20,545 nucleotides of DNA from PNKC01 sp039917655 (GCA_039917655.1 JBDSJC010000017.1:1-20545), one strand, 5' to 3'. Counted from the stretch's first letter, positions 7,089-14,096 are shown. Notes: generated from the letters alone by a model not told the origin. Translations and numbers: made by a program.

Positions 7089-8435
7089 CAAGCGCAAACT
7101 GAAGGCCTCGATCGCCTTGCCCAGCGTCTGGGTATCCAGTGCACGCCCCAAGAGTTCGTCCAGGTAGCGGATGTTGAACGGCTGCCCCGGCTGCATGCCA
7201 GCGAGCGGCGCAAGCTTGGCGACGTACGCCTCGGCGAGCGGCTCGGAGGCCGATTGCGGCTGATCGATGCCAGGGTAGGCGGCGGCTACCAACTCGCCGA
7301 ACGAAGCGTACGGCACGGAAGTATCGGGCAGGACGCGCGGGACACCGGGGCTGGGCAGAATGCCGACTGACTCCGGCAGTCTTCGCCCACTGTTTATCAG
7401 GGCGATCGCATCGACGTTCAGTTCGCGCGAAAGTTGCGTCCCGGCATTCACGATCTCGGGATTGGAGGCTGCCAACTGGAGGTAGAGGAAGGCATCGAAG
7501 GAGGTGGCGGCCACCTCCTCGGCGCGGCTGTCCTCGTTGTCGCAATGGATCGCCTCGTGGGCGAGGATCGGCATCAGATGCTCGATGCGGTCGCCCTCGG
7601 TGAACGGATTGAGGGAGATGATGCGCTGGCCGTTTTTGGCGAAGGTTACGCGCGCGAGGAGCTTGGGGGCGTCTGGTGGAGGCTGAAAGAGCACCTGGGC
7701 GGCTGGCTTCCCGGTGCAGTTGTTCGTCGTCAGCAGACCATCGATCGCTGATTCGGCGAAGGTGCCGGTCAGTCCCGCGAGAGCGGCGCGCAGTTTCGGT
7801 GAGGGGATGATCGCCGCCGGCATGCTGTCGAAGCGGGCCAACGCGACCTTTTTCGTGCCTTCGTCCGCGCCGCGCTTGGCGAGCATTTCGGAAAGCGCCG
7901 CGCGCATGGCGTCCGGGTCGCGGTCCGCGTCCTTGACCTCGGCGGCAACCCCGGGGTTCAGCAGTTCGGGCCGCCCCAGGCGGAGAGCGGTGGTCGCGAG
8001 GATGGCCAGCACCGGGCTCAGATCGCCCTCCACGGAAACGGCCGTCTCGCTCGTGGCGTTGGCGTTAAACGCCTTGTCGGCGATCTTGAGCTTGGCCCCG
8101 TCAGGCACTATCTGATCGGCCTTGAGGAGGATCGCACGGCTGTTCGCGGCGTTCACTTCGGCTTTCGAAACGAGAACGCGGCGCGCGACGCCCCCGCTGA
8201 GGCCGGCCACTTCGAACTCGAAGTTCGAGGAGAGCGGAACCTTCAGGGGAGCGAGCACCACCGCGCGGTCGAAGCGCACCTCAACCGTCGATGAGAGTTT
8301 TGCTTCGCCGTCCACCACATCCCGCGTGGCCCGCGCGGAGGCGACCTGAGGAATCGGGGCCTGTTCGCCGCTCGAACAAGCGCTTAGGAGGAGCGCGAAA
8401 GCTGCGAGTGCGGGGACAACCCAGGGCTGGCGCAC
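7083..8435 (-). CDS. Lipoprotein with HExxH metallopeptidase motif
   Basis: The protein has 450 residues from the GTG at 8435; GAGGAG six bases upstream decides this start, and the ribosome site overlaps the end of the enoyl-CoA hydratase gene. Residues 6-20 form a lipoprotein signal ending LLLSAC, so C20 would be lipidated. Residues about 31-140 resemble an SbsA/Ig-like extracellular domain (VEVRFDRAVV, LKIADKAFNA). Residues 293-297 are HEAIH in a helix-like context, with E306/E307 nine to ten residues later as a possible third ligand, so a gluzincin-like surface peptidase is plausible. I do not recognise the family. The gap to the upstream hydratase gene is only 10 bases, so the two are probably co-transcribed, though their roles look unrelated. 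Confidence 0.8.
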   Translation of the reverse strand: MRQPWVVPALAAFALLLSACSSGEQAPIPQVASARATRDVVDGEAKLSSTVEVRFDRAVVLAPLKVPLSSNFEFEVAGLSGGVARRVLVSKAEVNAANSRAILLKADQIVPDGAKLKIADKAFNANATSETAVSVEGDLSPVLAILATTALRLGRPELLNPGVAAEVKDADRDPDAMRAALSEMLAKRGADEGTKKVALARFDSMPAAIIPSPKLRAALAGLTGTFAESAIDGLLTTNNCTGKPAAQVLFQPPPDAPKLLARVTFAKNGQRIISLNPFTEGDRIEHLMPILAHEAIHCDNEDSRAEEVAATSFDAFLYLQLAASNPEIVNAGTQLSRELNVDAIALINSGRRLPESVGILPSPGVPRVLPDTSVPYASFGELVAAAYPGIDQPQSASEPLAEAYVAKLAPLAGMQPGQPFNIRYLDELLGRALDTQTLGKAIEAFSLRLR

Positions 8436-8445
8436 GGCAGTCTCC

Positions 8446-9231
8446 TCAGCGGCCCTTGTACTCCGGCTTCCGCTTCTCGGCGAAAGCCTTCGGACCTTCC
8501 TTGGCATCGTCCGTAGCCATCAGGCGGCCGAGCACCAGGTCTTCGTATGCAAGACCGTGCTCAAGCGGCATATCCATCCCCCGGATGATCGTCTCCTTCG
8601 CAGCGCGCACGGCCAGGGGGCCGCGTTCGCAGATCATGTTGGCGATCGCCATCGCGCGGTCAATCAGTTCCTCGCGCGGCACAACGTGTGAGACCAGGCC
8701 GATGCGGAAGGCGGTGTCGGCGTCCATCTGGTCGGCCGTGAGGATGAGGTAGTTGGCCCAGGCGAGGGGGATGGCGCGCGGCATTCGCTGGGTGCCTCCG
8801 GCGCCCGGCATGATCGCCCAGCGCACCTCCGGCAGCCCGAAGCGCGCCTCAGGCGTACAGATGCGGATGTCGCAGGTGAGCGCAAGCTCCATCCCGCCCG
8901 CGAGGCAGTAGCCGTTGATCGCGGCGATGATCGGCTTGAAGATCGGCATTCGCTTGGTGAACCCGCCGAAGGGCGCCGGCTTGCCCGCGAACTGGTTCTC
9001 GCCGCGCGCTGTTGCGACGAGGTCCATGCCGGTGGAGAACGACTTTTCACCGACGCCGGTGAGGATCGCCACGCGCAGGTCGTCGTCGTCGCGAAAGTCT
9101 TCCCAGGCGCGCTGCATTTCGCGCGAGGTCTGCCCGGCGATAGCGTTCAGGGCACCTTCGCGGTTGATCGTGAGGACCGCGACCGGCCCCTTCTTTTCGT
9201 AGATGATGTGTTCGAAATCGAGGTCTGCCAT
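8446..9231 (-). CDS. Enoyl-CoA hydratase/isomerase family protein (crotonase)
   Basis: The protein has 261 residues, normal for a crotonase. It would hydrate 2-enoyl-CoA in beta-oxidation or a related acyl-CoA pathway in the cytoplasm. The oxyanion-hole stretch is KSFSTGMDL (63-71). Both glutamates matching the catalytic pair of mitochondrial enoyl-CoA hydratase are present: E115 in LAGGMELALTCD and E135 in FGLPEVRWAIMPGAGGTQR. Hydratase activity is therefore likely rather than a bare isomerase. The ATG at 9231 has GGAGG six bases upstream; an open frame further upstream overlaps the divergent gene and is ignored. It is followed by the lipoprotein gene after 10 bases. Confidence 0.9.
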   Translation of the reverse strand: MADLDFEHIIYEKKGPVAVLTINREGALNAIAGQTSREMQRAWEDFRDDDDLRVAILTGVGEKSFSTGMDLVATARGENQFAGKPAPFGGFTKRMPIFKPIIAAINGYCLAGGMELALTCDIRICTPEARFGLPEVRWAIMPGAGGTQRMPRAIPLAWANYLILTADQMDADTAFRIGLVSHVVPREELIDRAMAIANMICERGPLAVRAAKETIIRGMDMPLEHGLAYEDLVLGRLMATDDAKEGPKAFAEKRKPEYKGR

Positions 9232-9257
9232 GCGGCCCTCCGGGGGAATCCAGGTTG

Positions 9258-9797
9258 ATGGCTGAGCATACGCCCGAGCGCCTCGCGGGGGCGATCGGAG
9301 GCCCTTACCTTGAGCGCAAGCAGAAGGCGGATGGCAGCTGGCGCGAATACGGCTGCACCCTGCTTCACCGCGAGGCGGGCCTGGTGATTGCGCGCTTCGT
9401 GATGGAGCAGGGCGGAGCCATCCACGGCACACCGATCGAAGTGCCTCCCGGCAGCGTCTCGCACGGCTACTTCTGGAAGCGCCGGCCCTACAACCTCTAC
9501 CGCATGCGGCGTGGCGACGGCTCGGTCATCGCGCACCGCTTCGACGCCGTGACCGGCGTGCAGATCGGGGATACCGGCGTCTCCTACCGAGACCTGGTGC
9601 TCGATTGGTGGACGCTGCCGGATGGCACAATCTTCGAGGAGGACCGCGAGGAGTTGGAGCAGCTCCAGGCGGCGAGCCAGTTGCCGGTTGGCGACCTGGC
9701 GATCGCCGAAGAGGCGGCACGGCAGGTCTGGTCGCGCTTTCGCCACATCATCGATGACGTGGTCAAACTCGAACGAAAGCTGGGCCTCGAACTGTGA
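9258..9797 (+). CDS. DUF402 domain-containing protein
   Basis: The protein has 179 residues from the ATG at 9258; TTG 9255 immediately before it is an alternative. The middle (about 70-130) matches the DUF402 pattern: HGYFWKRRPYNLYRMRRGDGSVIAHRFDAVTG, then VSYRDLVLDWWTLPDGTIFEEDREELE. Structurally studied members include nucleoside mono/diphosphatase-like proteins with a metal-binding acidic cluster, and here DLVLDWW and EEDREELE provide such acids. The gene is divergent from the crotonase gene with only 26 bases between start codons, so each promoter must lie in the other gene's beginning or the transcripts are almost leaderless. The exact enzymatic role is unknown. Confidence 0.8.
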   Translation: MAEHTPERLAGAIGGPYLERKQKADGSWREYGCTLLHREAGLVIARFVMEQGGAIHGTPIEVPPGSVSHGYFWKRRPYNLYRMRRGDGSVIAHRFDAVTGVQIGDTGVSYRDLVLDWWTLPDGTIFEEDREELEQLQAASQLPVGDLAIAEEAARQVWSRFRHIIDDVVKLERKLGLEL

Positions 9798-9810
9798 GGC
9801 GGCGCTTTAC

Positions 9811-10059
9811 ATGCACCTCCCCAAGCCGTCACTATGCGTGGCAATGAGGAGATTCTTCCGCCGCCAGACCACCTACTTCATCTGGGGATTCGCCGTGGCG
9901 CTGCTGGTCATCACGGCGTTCGACATCGGCGTGGGGCAGTTGACGCTCTATGCCGGGATCTCAGCGGTTGCGGGCGTCGTCGTCTCGGCGATCGTCTTCA
10001 TGCTCGAACGGCGCTTCCCGGACAACACGCCCACGATTGAAGACCGCGAAGGCCACTGA
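9811..10059 (+). CDS. Small two-TM membrane protein
   Basis: The protein has 82 residues from the ATG at 9811, which has GAGGCGG about nine bases upstream; the ATG at 9844 would give 71. Two hydrophobic segments are visible: TYFIWGFAVALLVITAFDIGV and LYAGISAVAGVVVSAIVFML, with a basic RRFFRRQ before the first and an acidic tail after the second. There is no recognised family. It begins 13 bases after the DUF402 stop on the same strand, so the two are probably co-transcribed. Confidence 0.65.
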   Translation: MHLPKPSLCVAMRRFFRRQTTYFIWGFAVALLVITAFDIGVGQLTLYAGISAVAGVVVSAIVFMLERRFPDNTPTIEDREGH

Positions 10060-10086
10060 CACCCGGAGCAGGGGAAGACAGCTCTA

Positions 10087-10116
10087 CTGACTCCCCTGTC
10101 TCCAATCCGGTATACC
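10087..10116 (+). promoter_or_regulatory. Sigma-70-type promoter of the EamA operon
   Basis: CTGACT (10087-10092), an 18-base spacer and TATACC (10111-10116). The -10 lies 10 bases before the GTG at 10127, so the message would have almost no leader. This placement argues against TTG 10118 as the start codon. Confidence 0.4.
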
Positions 10117-10126
10117 CTTGGATGCC

Positions 10127-11077
10127 GTGAGTTCCGCCCGCCTGACAGCCAGCCGCGCCGCCTTTAATTCGCTGCCTGAGCATCGCCAGGGGCTGCTGGG
10201 GGTGACGGCGGCGGCGGTGCTGTGGAGCACGGGCGGGCTGTTCATCAAGTGGGTGTCGCTGGACGCCCTGGGCGTAACGATGTGGCGTTCGTTGCTGGCC
10301 GGCATCACGATCGCGGCCATCACCCGCCCTCCGTTCGTGAAGCCGTGGCGAGTCAACGCCCTGACCTGGGGTCTGGCGCTGAGCTACGCGGCGACCATGC
10401 TCCTGTTCGTCACAGCAACAAAGACAACCACCGCGGCGAACGCGATCTTCCTTCAGTACACCGCGCCTCTCTACCTGCTGGTGCTCGGCGCGCTGTTCCT
10501 GGGCGAACGCGCCACGCGGCTGGACGTTGCAACCGTTGCGGTGGCGTTCGGCGGGATGGCGCTGTTCTTCGTCGGGCGGCTGGAGACGGACGCACTGTGG
10601 GGCAACATCGCCGCGCTTTCGGCCGGGGTCACATTGGCGGTGATGATGACGCTGCTGCGCCACCGGAGTTGCGGCCCGCACACGCGGCCGCAGGCGATGA
10701 TCCTGGGCAACGCGGTGCTCGTGGTGGGACTGTTCGTCGTCAACGTTGGCCGCGGCGAGGGCTCGGTGTTCACCCCCGGACTGGCGGATGTCGCCGGGTT
10801 GCTCTTCCTGGGGATCGTGCAGATCGGCGTGGCCTACATCTTCTTCGCCTTTGCGATGGCGCGTGTGCAGGCGCTCGAAGCGTCGCTCATTGGGATGCTC
10901 GAACCGGTGCTCAACCCGGTCTGGGTGTTCCTCTTTCTTGGCGAAACGCCAGGCTGGTGGGCGGTTCTCGGCGGGGCGATCCTAGTCTCGGCGGTGGGCA
11001 CGCGTACCTGGGTGACGGAACGCAACCGCTCTCCGGGTGAGCCGCGCGAGCTGCCCATGCTTTCGGCGGAAGCGTGA
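10127..11077 (+). CDS. EamA/DMT-superfamily transporter
   Basis: The protein has about 316 residues from the GTG at 10127; TTG 10118 is in frame but only one base from the likely -10. Ten hydrophobic segments form two EamA halves. The first half begins LLGVTAAAVLWSTGGLFIKWV and includes TTAANAIFLQYTAPLYLLVLGALFLGE; the second includes VQIGVAYIFFAFAMARVQALEASLIGMLEPVLNPVWVFLFLGE. Family members are inner-membrane drug/metabolite exporters, often of amino acids or nucleosides; the substrate here cannot be told. Its TGA overlaps the next gene's GTG (GTGA), making it the first gene of a three-gene operon with an endonuclease III-like protein and a NUDIX hydrolase. Confidence 0.9.
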   Translation: MSSARLTASRAAFNSLPEHRQGLLGVTAAAVLWSTGGLFIKWVSLDALGVTMWRSLLAGITIAAITRPPFVKPWRVNALTWGLALSYAATMLLFVTATKTTTAANAIFLQYTAPLYLLVLGALFLGERATRLDVATVAVAFGGMALFFVGRLETDALWGNIAALSAGVTLAVMMTLLRHRSCGPHTRPQAMILGNAVLVVGLFVVNVGRGEGSVFTPGLADVAGLLFLGIVQIGVAYIFFAFAMARVQALEASLIGMLEPVLNPVWVFLFLGETPGWWAVLGGAILVSAVGTRTWVTERNRSPGEPRELPMLSAEA

Positions 11078-11763
11078 CGGCGCCCTCGACCGCCGCCGCG
11101 CTCATGGAGGTCTACACCCAGCTCGAAACGATGCACGCCTGGCGGGGTTGGCACTGGTGGCCAGACGCCGACCCGTTCGAGGTGATCGTGGGCTCGATCC
11201 TCGTCCAGAACACCAATTGGGTGAACGTCGAACGGGCGATCGCCAGGCTGACGGCAGCCGGCGCGCTCACCCCGGGGGCGATGGCCGCTGTAAGCGATGA
11301 GGCGCTCGAGGATCTGGTGCGGCCCAGCGGACAGTACCGCCAGAAGACAAAGAAGCTGCGCGCCTTCCTTGCGCTGGTCGATTCGCAAGGCGACCTCGGC
11401 GCGCTACTGGGGCTACCAGCTGCGGACCTGCGGGCAACCGTGCTCGCCACCTGGGGCATCGGCGAGGAGACGGCCGATTGCATCGTGGTCTACGCCTCCC
11501 GGCAGCCAGCGTTCACGATCGATGCCTACACCAGACGGATCTTCTCGCGTCTTGCCATGGGTCCTCCGCCAACCGCGAGCTACGGCGAGTGGCAGCGCTA
11601 CTTCACGACCGCGCTTCCGGAGGACCGGGACCTGTGGGCGCGCTACCACGCACTGGTCGTGATGCACGCCAAGCATCTCTGCCGCAAGTTGCGTCCGCTC
11701 TGCGCGGAATGCACGCTTCTCCCTCGTTGTCCGGGTTCACCGCTTAGTGCGGCCACGTCGTGA
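11074..11763 (+). CDS. Endonuclease III-like HhH-GPD protein with 4Fe-4S motif
   Basis: The protein has 229 residues. DPFEVIVGSILVQNTNW (33-49) corresponds to the glycosylase intercalating-loop region. The helix-hairpin-helix is TWGIGEETADCIVVYA (126-141), followed by catalytic D150 in FTIDAYTRR. The iron-sulfur motif is C203-x6-C210-x2-C213-x5-C219, identical in spacing to E. coli Nth. The lysine that Nth uses for its lyase reaction (GVGRKTA) is replaced by E132 (GIGEETA), as in the COG2231/MagIII-like branch. It is therefore more likely a base-excision glycosylase, perhaps for alkylated bases, without classical AP-lyase activity. GTG start and stop both overlap neighbours by GTGA, implying translational coupling within the operon. 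Confidence 0.88.
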   Translation: MTAPSTAAALMEVYTQLETMHAWRGWHWWPDADPFEVIVGSILVQNTNWVNVERAIARLTAAGALTPGAMAAVSDEALEDLVRPSGQYRQKTKKLRAFLALVDSQGDLGALLGLPAADLRATVLATWGIGEETADCIVVYASRQPAFTIDAYTRRIFSRLAMGPPPTASYGEWQRYFTTALPEDRDLWARYHALVVMHAKHLCRKLRPLCAECTLLPRCPGSPLSAATS

Positions 11764-12227
11764 ACCTCTTCAAGGTTTGGCTGCTGCGCGCCGCCTACGC
11801 GTTGGTGACCCTGCGCCGGATCGCGTGGCAGCCAGTCACCCTGGGCGTGAACGTGCTGCTGGTGCGTGATGGCGAAGTGCTGTTGGTGCGGCACACCTAT
11901 CGCGCTGGCTGGTTTCTGCCCGGCGGGGGTGTGAAACGCCACGAAACCCTCGAGGCAGCGGCTCGCCGCGAGGCCCGCGAGGAAGTCGGCGCGACGATCC
12001 GTGAACTGCGACTGATGGGCGCGTATTCGGACTTCGTCGAGGCCAAAAGTGACCACGTGGTTGTGTTCGTTTCCGAATCGTTCGAACAGACGCCGAACGA
12101 GAGCGCGGAGATTGCAGAGGCGCGGTTCTTCCGGTTCGATGCGCTGCCCGAGGGCGTCTCGGCGGGGTCGCAACGGCGTATCGATGAGTACCGCCAGCCC
12201 AACCCTTCAGAAGCGGGGCAATGGTGA
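11760..12227 (+). CDS. NUDIX hydrolase
   Basis: The protein has 155 residues. A complete Nudix box spans 56-78: G-x5-E62-x7-R70-E71-A-R-E74-E75-V-G-A, in GGVKRHETLEAAARREAREEVGA order. The fold is otherwise ordinary, with LLVRDGEVLLVRHTYRAGWFLPGGG before the box and AEARFFRFDALPEGVS after it. Members hydrolyse nucleoside diphosphates linked to another moiety; substrates include oxidised nucleotides, sugars and caps. An N-terminal stretch FKVWLLRAAYALVTLRRIAW (4-23) is hydrophobic and basic and could touch the membrane. Overlap with the glycosylase gene by GTGA hints at a joint role in handling damaged nucleotides, which is an inference only. Confidence 0.9.
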   Translation: MNLFKVWLLRAAYALVTLRRIAWQPVTLGVNVLLVRDGEVLLVRHTYRAGWFLPGGGVKRHETLEAAARREAREEVGATIRELRLMGAYSDFVEAKSDHVVVFVSESFEQTPNESAEIAEARFFRFDALPEGVSAGSQRRIDEYRQPNPSEAGQW

Positions 12228-12290
12228 CCGGGCGGACGAGCAACTCGTGGGACCTGGCGCCCTGGTGTCGGATGCCGAATCAGGCCGCGA

Positions 12291-12319
12291 AGGACAACGC
12301 CCGCCTGACTGGCTAAGCT
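12291..12319 (+). promoter_or_regulatory. Promoter of the decayed LLM gene
   Basis: AGGACA (12291-12296), a 17-base spacer and TAAGCT (12314-12319), then eight bases to the ATG at 12328. No Shine-Dalgarno is present. The pattern fits a leaderless transcript, and the promoter seems to have outlived its gene. Confidence 0.4.
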
Positions 12320-12327
12320 CAGAGACC

Positions 12328-12527
12328 ATGAAACTTGGACTGCAGCTTCCCAACCTTACCTATCCGGGCGGTCCACCCGCCCTTGGCCAGACCCTGGCAG
12401 ACATAGCGCGGGCGGCCGACGATGCCGGCTACAGGCCCATCTGGTTGATGGACCACCTCTTCCAGATCCCGCCCGTTGGCCCGAAGCCGTAGGTCGGGAC
12501 GTGCTGCCGCAGCTGGCGGGGATGTAG
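12328..12527 (+). pseudogene. LLM-class (luciferase-like) oxidoreductase gene, internally deleted
   Basis: The frame from ATG 12328 gives 54 residues starting MKLGLQLPNLTYPGGPPALG and continuing to a WLMDHLFQIPPVG motif. This is the N-terminus of LLM-class, probably F420-dependent, oxidoreductases, and it ends at TAG 12490. In the next frame from 12489 the DNA reads VGRDVLPQLAGM and stops at 12525-12527; this resembles the GREVIPxxAG ending common in the same family. Together the two pieces look like the ends of one roughly 300-residue gene that lost most of its interior (about 700 bases) with a frame change at the junction near 12485-12492. The N-terminal part is firm; the C-terminal match rests on 10-12 residues. 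Confidence 0.72.
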
Positions 12528-12827
12528 CTCCGGCCTAACCCTTGGCCGCCTGGCGGCGCAAGTCGGCGCGTTGGTCCGCATGGGCAATCGAGATCAACTC
12601 GCCGGGTGAGCGAGCGGCGCGGGATCGCCACGCAGTCTCCGGAAGAGACGAGGCGCACGGCCGCGCATAGATCCGTCACCTTCGCTGCTCTTCGGGCCAG
12701 GCAGTAAACCGAGTGTTGGACACACGGCGAACCACACGGGAACGGACTCTCCCGGCCGGGACCCCTGCGCCAGCGAGCTCGCGCTGCCGAAGCTCAGGAA
12801 AGCGGGCCGCCCACAGGGAGCAGTCAG
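12528..12827. other. Gene-poor stretch with possible coding remnants
   Basis: No intact gene is visible in these 300 bases. On the minus strand 12675-12535 is open and ends ELISIAHADQRADLRRQAAKG-stop. That looks like a real protein C-terminus by composition, but it has no ATG or GTG start and is closed upstream by TGA at 12678-12676. It may be the tail of a gene that once converged on the LLM gene. I cannot identify it. Confidence 0.35.
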
Positions 12828-13025
12828 ATGGACCAGCGCGTACTCGACCCAATCACCCGCATGAAGCCGCAGCGCGGGCGCCGCCTCGATAGCCCGGCGC
12901 CGGTCGTTTTCGCTCCCGCCCCGGTGCGGTCGCAGGGCGTCCGCTGGCGATTGCTGGTGTTTACGGTGGCGGCCTCAGCGGTGGCCGCGGCGATCTGCGT
13001 GAGCGCGGCCTCGTTCCTGGCCTAA
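12828..13025 (+). CDS. Small single-TM hypothetical protein
   Basis: The protein has 65 residues. The ATG at 12828 has AGGGAG seven bases upstream. The first 40 residues are basic and proline-rich (MKPQRGRRLDSPAPVVFAPAPVR). They are followed by one membrane segment, LLVFTVAASAVAAAICVSAASFL, that reaches the C-terminus, so the basic part is probably cytoplasmic and the protein tail-anchored. There is no known family. It converges on the cupredoxin gene with a 22-base gap. Confidence 0.6.
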   Translation: MDQRVLDPITRMKPQRGRRLDSPAPVVFAPAPVRSQGVRWRLLVFTVAASAVAAAICVSAASFLA

Positions 13026-13047
13026 CGCACACCGCCCGCGGCACTCG

Positions 13048-13449
13048 TCATTGGACGATGATCTTTCCGGCCATGGCCGCGCCGTGGACGCCGCATTGAT
13101 AGGGGAACGTGGTGCCGGGCGTATCGAACACTCGTTCAAACTTGCCGGTGCCCGTCAGGGTGTCTGAGGCGCGGCCGCTGAGGAGGACCGAGTGGGGATT
13201 GGTCCCGCTCCACTCCCAGATTACTTTCGTGCCGGCCTTCACGGTCAGCTCGGCAGGGGTGAACGAGTTATCGGCGATCTGGATCTTCACTTCCGGGGGC
13301 GGCGTTGCCGTTGCCCTGGCGGGGCCGGCCGGGGTCGGCGAGTTTGCGCTGGCGTTGCTCGAACTACCGCCGCCGCAGGCCGACAGCATCGCGGCCACTA
13401 CCATCACTCCGCCCGCCACCAGCAGGCACCTCACGGCTCGTCGAACCAT
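13048..13449 (-). CDS. Cupredoxin-domain (type 1 copper) lipoprotein
   Basis: The protein has 133 residues from the ATG at 13449. GGAGGG (13466-13461) is 11 bases away; the GTG at 13458 is too close to it. The lipobox MLSAC puts lipidation at C25, followed by a Ser/Pro/Ala-rich linker (about 26-52). The plastocyanin-like domain runs VKIQIADNSFTPAELTVKAGTKVIWEW and carries ligands H86 (NPHSV), C119, H122 and M126 (CGVHGAAM), a complete type 1 copper site. It is probably an electron carrier or copper-binding protein outside the membrane. No oxidase or copper-export gene lies next to it. A promoter and a palindrome upstream suggest its own regulation. Confidence 0.88.
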   Translation of the reverse strand: MVRRAVRCLLVAGGVMVVAAMLSACGGGSSSNASANSPTPAGPARATATPPPEVKIQIADNSFTPAELTVKAGTKVIWEWSGTNPHSVLLSGRASDTLTGTGKFERVFDTPGTTFPYQCGVHGAAMAGKIIVQ

Positions 13450-13472
13450 ATGATTCACGTCCCTCCAACTTC

Positions 13473-13496
13473 CAGCGACAGGATTTTCCTGTGCTG
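13473..13496. promoter_or_regulatory. Operator-like inverted repeat before the cupredoxin gene
   Basis: ACAGGA-TTT-TCCTGT is a perfect 6+3+6 inverted repeat, extended outward by CAGC/GCTG with one bulged base. It sits just downstream of the predicted transcription start and upstream of the GGAGGG ribosome site. It could be a repressor site or an mRNA hairpin. Confidence 0.45.
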
Positions 13497-13503
13497 GCGG
13501 CGG

Positions 13504-13531
13504 AGTCTAGCAGCCGGTCGATAGAAAACAA
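13504..13531 (-). promoter_or_regulatory. Predicted cupredoxin promoter
   Basis: On the minus strand TTGTTT (13531-13526), a 16-base spacer and TAGACT (13509-13504). Transcription would begin near 13497, at the edge of the inverted repeat 13473-13496. The surrounding DNA is unusually AT-rich for this window. Confidence 0.4.
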
Positions 13532-13550
13532 GTGAATTTATGTCATCTGT

Positions 13551-14096
13551 TCAAATTGGCTGTTTGTTCGCGTCCCACACCTCGTAGTAAACGAAATCGT
13601 CGAGCGAAAGACGCGGGCGGCCGCCCGAATTTGGATCCTTCCCTGCCGGGTAGCCGAGGGCGATGAGGTTCGCCACGACGTGGCCTTCCGGGAGGCCCAG
13701 CACCGCTGCCGCAGCCTCCGCGTCGTGCATGGAAGCCGGGCAGCTTCCAAGCCCTTCGTTCCAGGCAGCGAGCATGATGTTCTGGGCCGCCCTTCCTGAA
13801 TCGAAAGGTCCCTGGAAGATGGTGAACGGCGCGCCCACCACGCCCAGTTCGGGCACCAGCACAATCGCGATGACGACTGGCGAAGCGACGACGTGCGGGG
13901 TGAAGCGTCCGCACTTCGCCAGTTCTGCTTTGCGCGCCTGGTCGCGCAGCACGACGAGGCGCACGGGCTGGGCGTTCTTCGCGCTGCCGGCCATGCGTGC
14001 CGCCTGGAGTATCCGGGTCAGCACGTCATCCGCCACTGGAGTCTCGGCAAATGCCCGCGTGTCCCGCTTCGTCATGATCGCCTTGTTTGTGTCCAA
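13551..14096 (-). CDS. Nitroreductase family protein
   Basis: The protein has 181 residues. It starts at TTG 14096, chosen because GGGAGG lies eight bases upstream; the ATG at 14075 is poorly placed. The FMN-binding N-terminus shows KRDTRAF (10-16), the helix-associated SAKNAQPVRLVVL follows, and the glycine-rich GRAAQNIMLAAWNEGLGSC resembles the second flavin-contact region. The family uses NAD(P)H and FMN to reduce nitro compounds, quinones or related acceptors as a cytoplasmic dimer. The natural substrate is unknown. It is divergent from the serine hydrolase gene; CATAAT (minus strand, near 14156-14151) is a possible -10. Confidence 0.88.
   Translation of the reverse strand: MDTNKAIMTKRDTRAFAETPVADDVLTRILQAARMAGSAKNAQPVRLVVLRDQARKAELAKCGRFTPHVVASPVVIAIVLVPELGVVGAPFTIFQGPFDSGRAAQNIMLAAWNEGLGSCPASMHDAEAAAAVLGLPEGHVVANLIALGYPAGKDPNSGGRPRLSLDDFVYYEVWDANKQPI

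Noticed and set aside
12356..12679. 107-codon minus-strand frame across the LLM remnant
   Set aside because: Half of it is antisense to the LLM N-terminus, and its composition is Arg/Pro/Gly-rich. The neighbouring minus frame ending at 12535 looks more protein-like.
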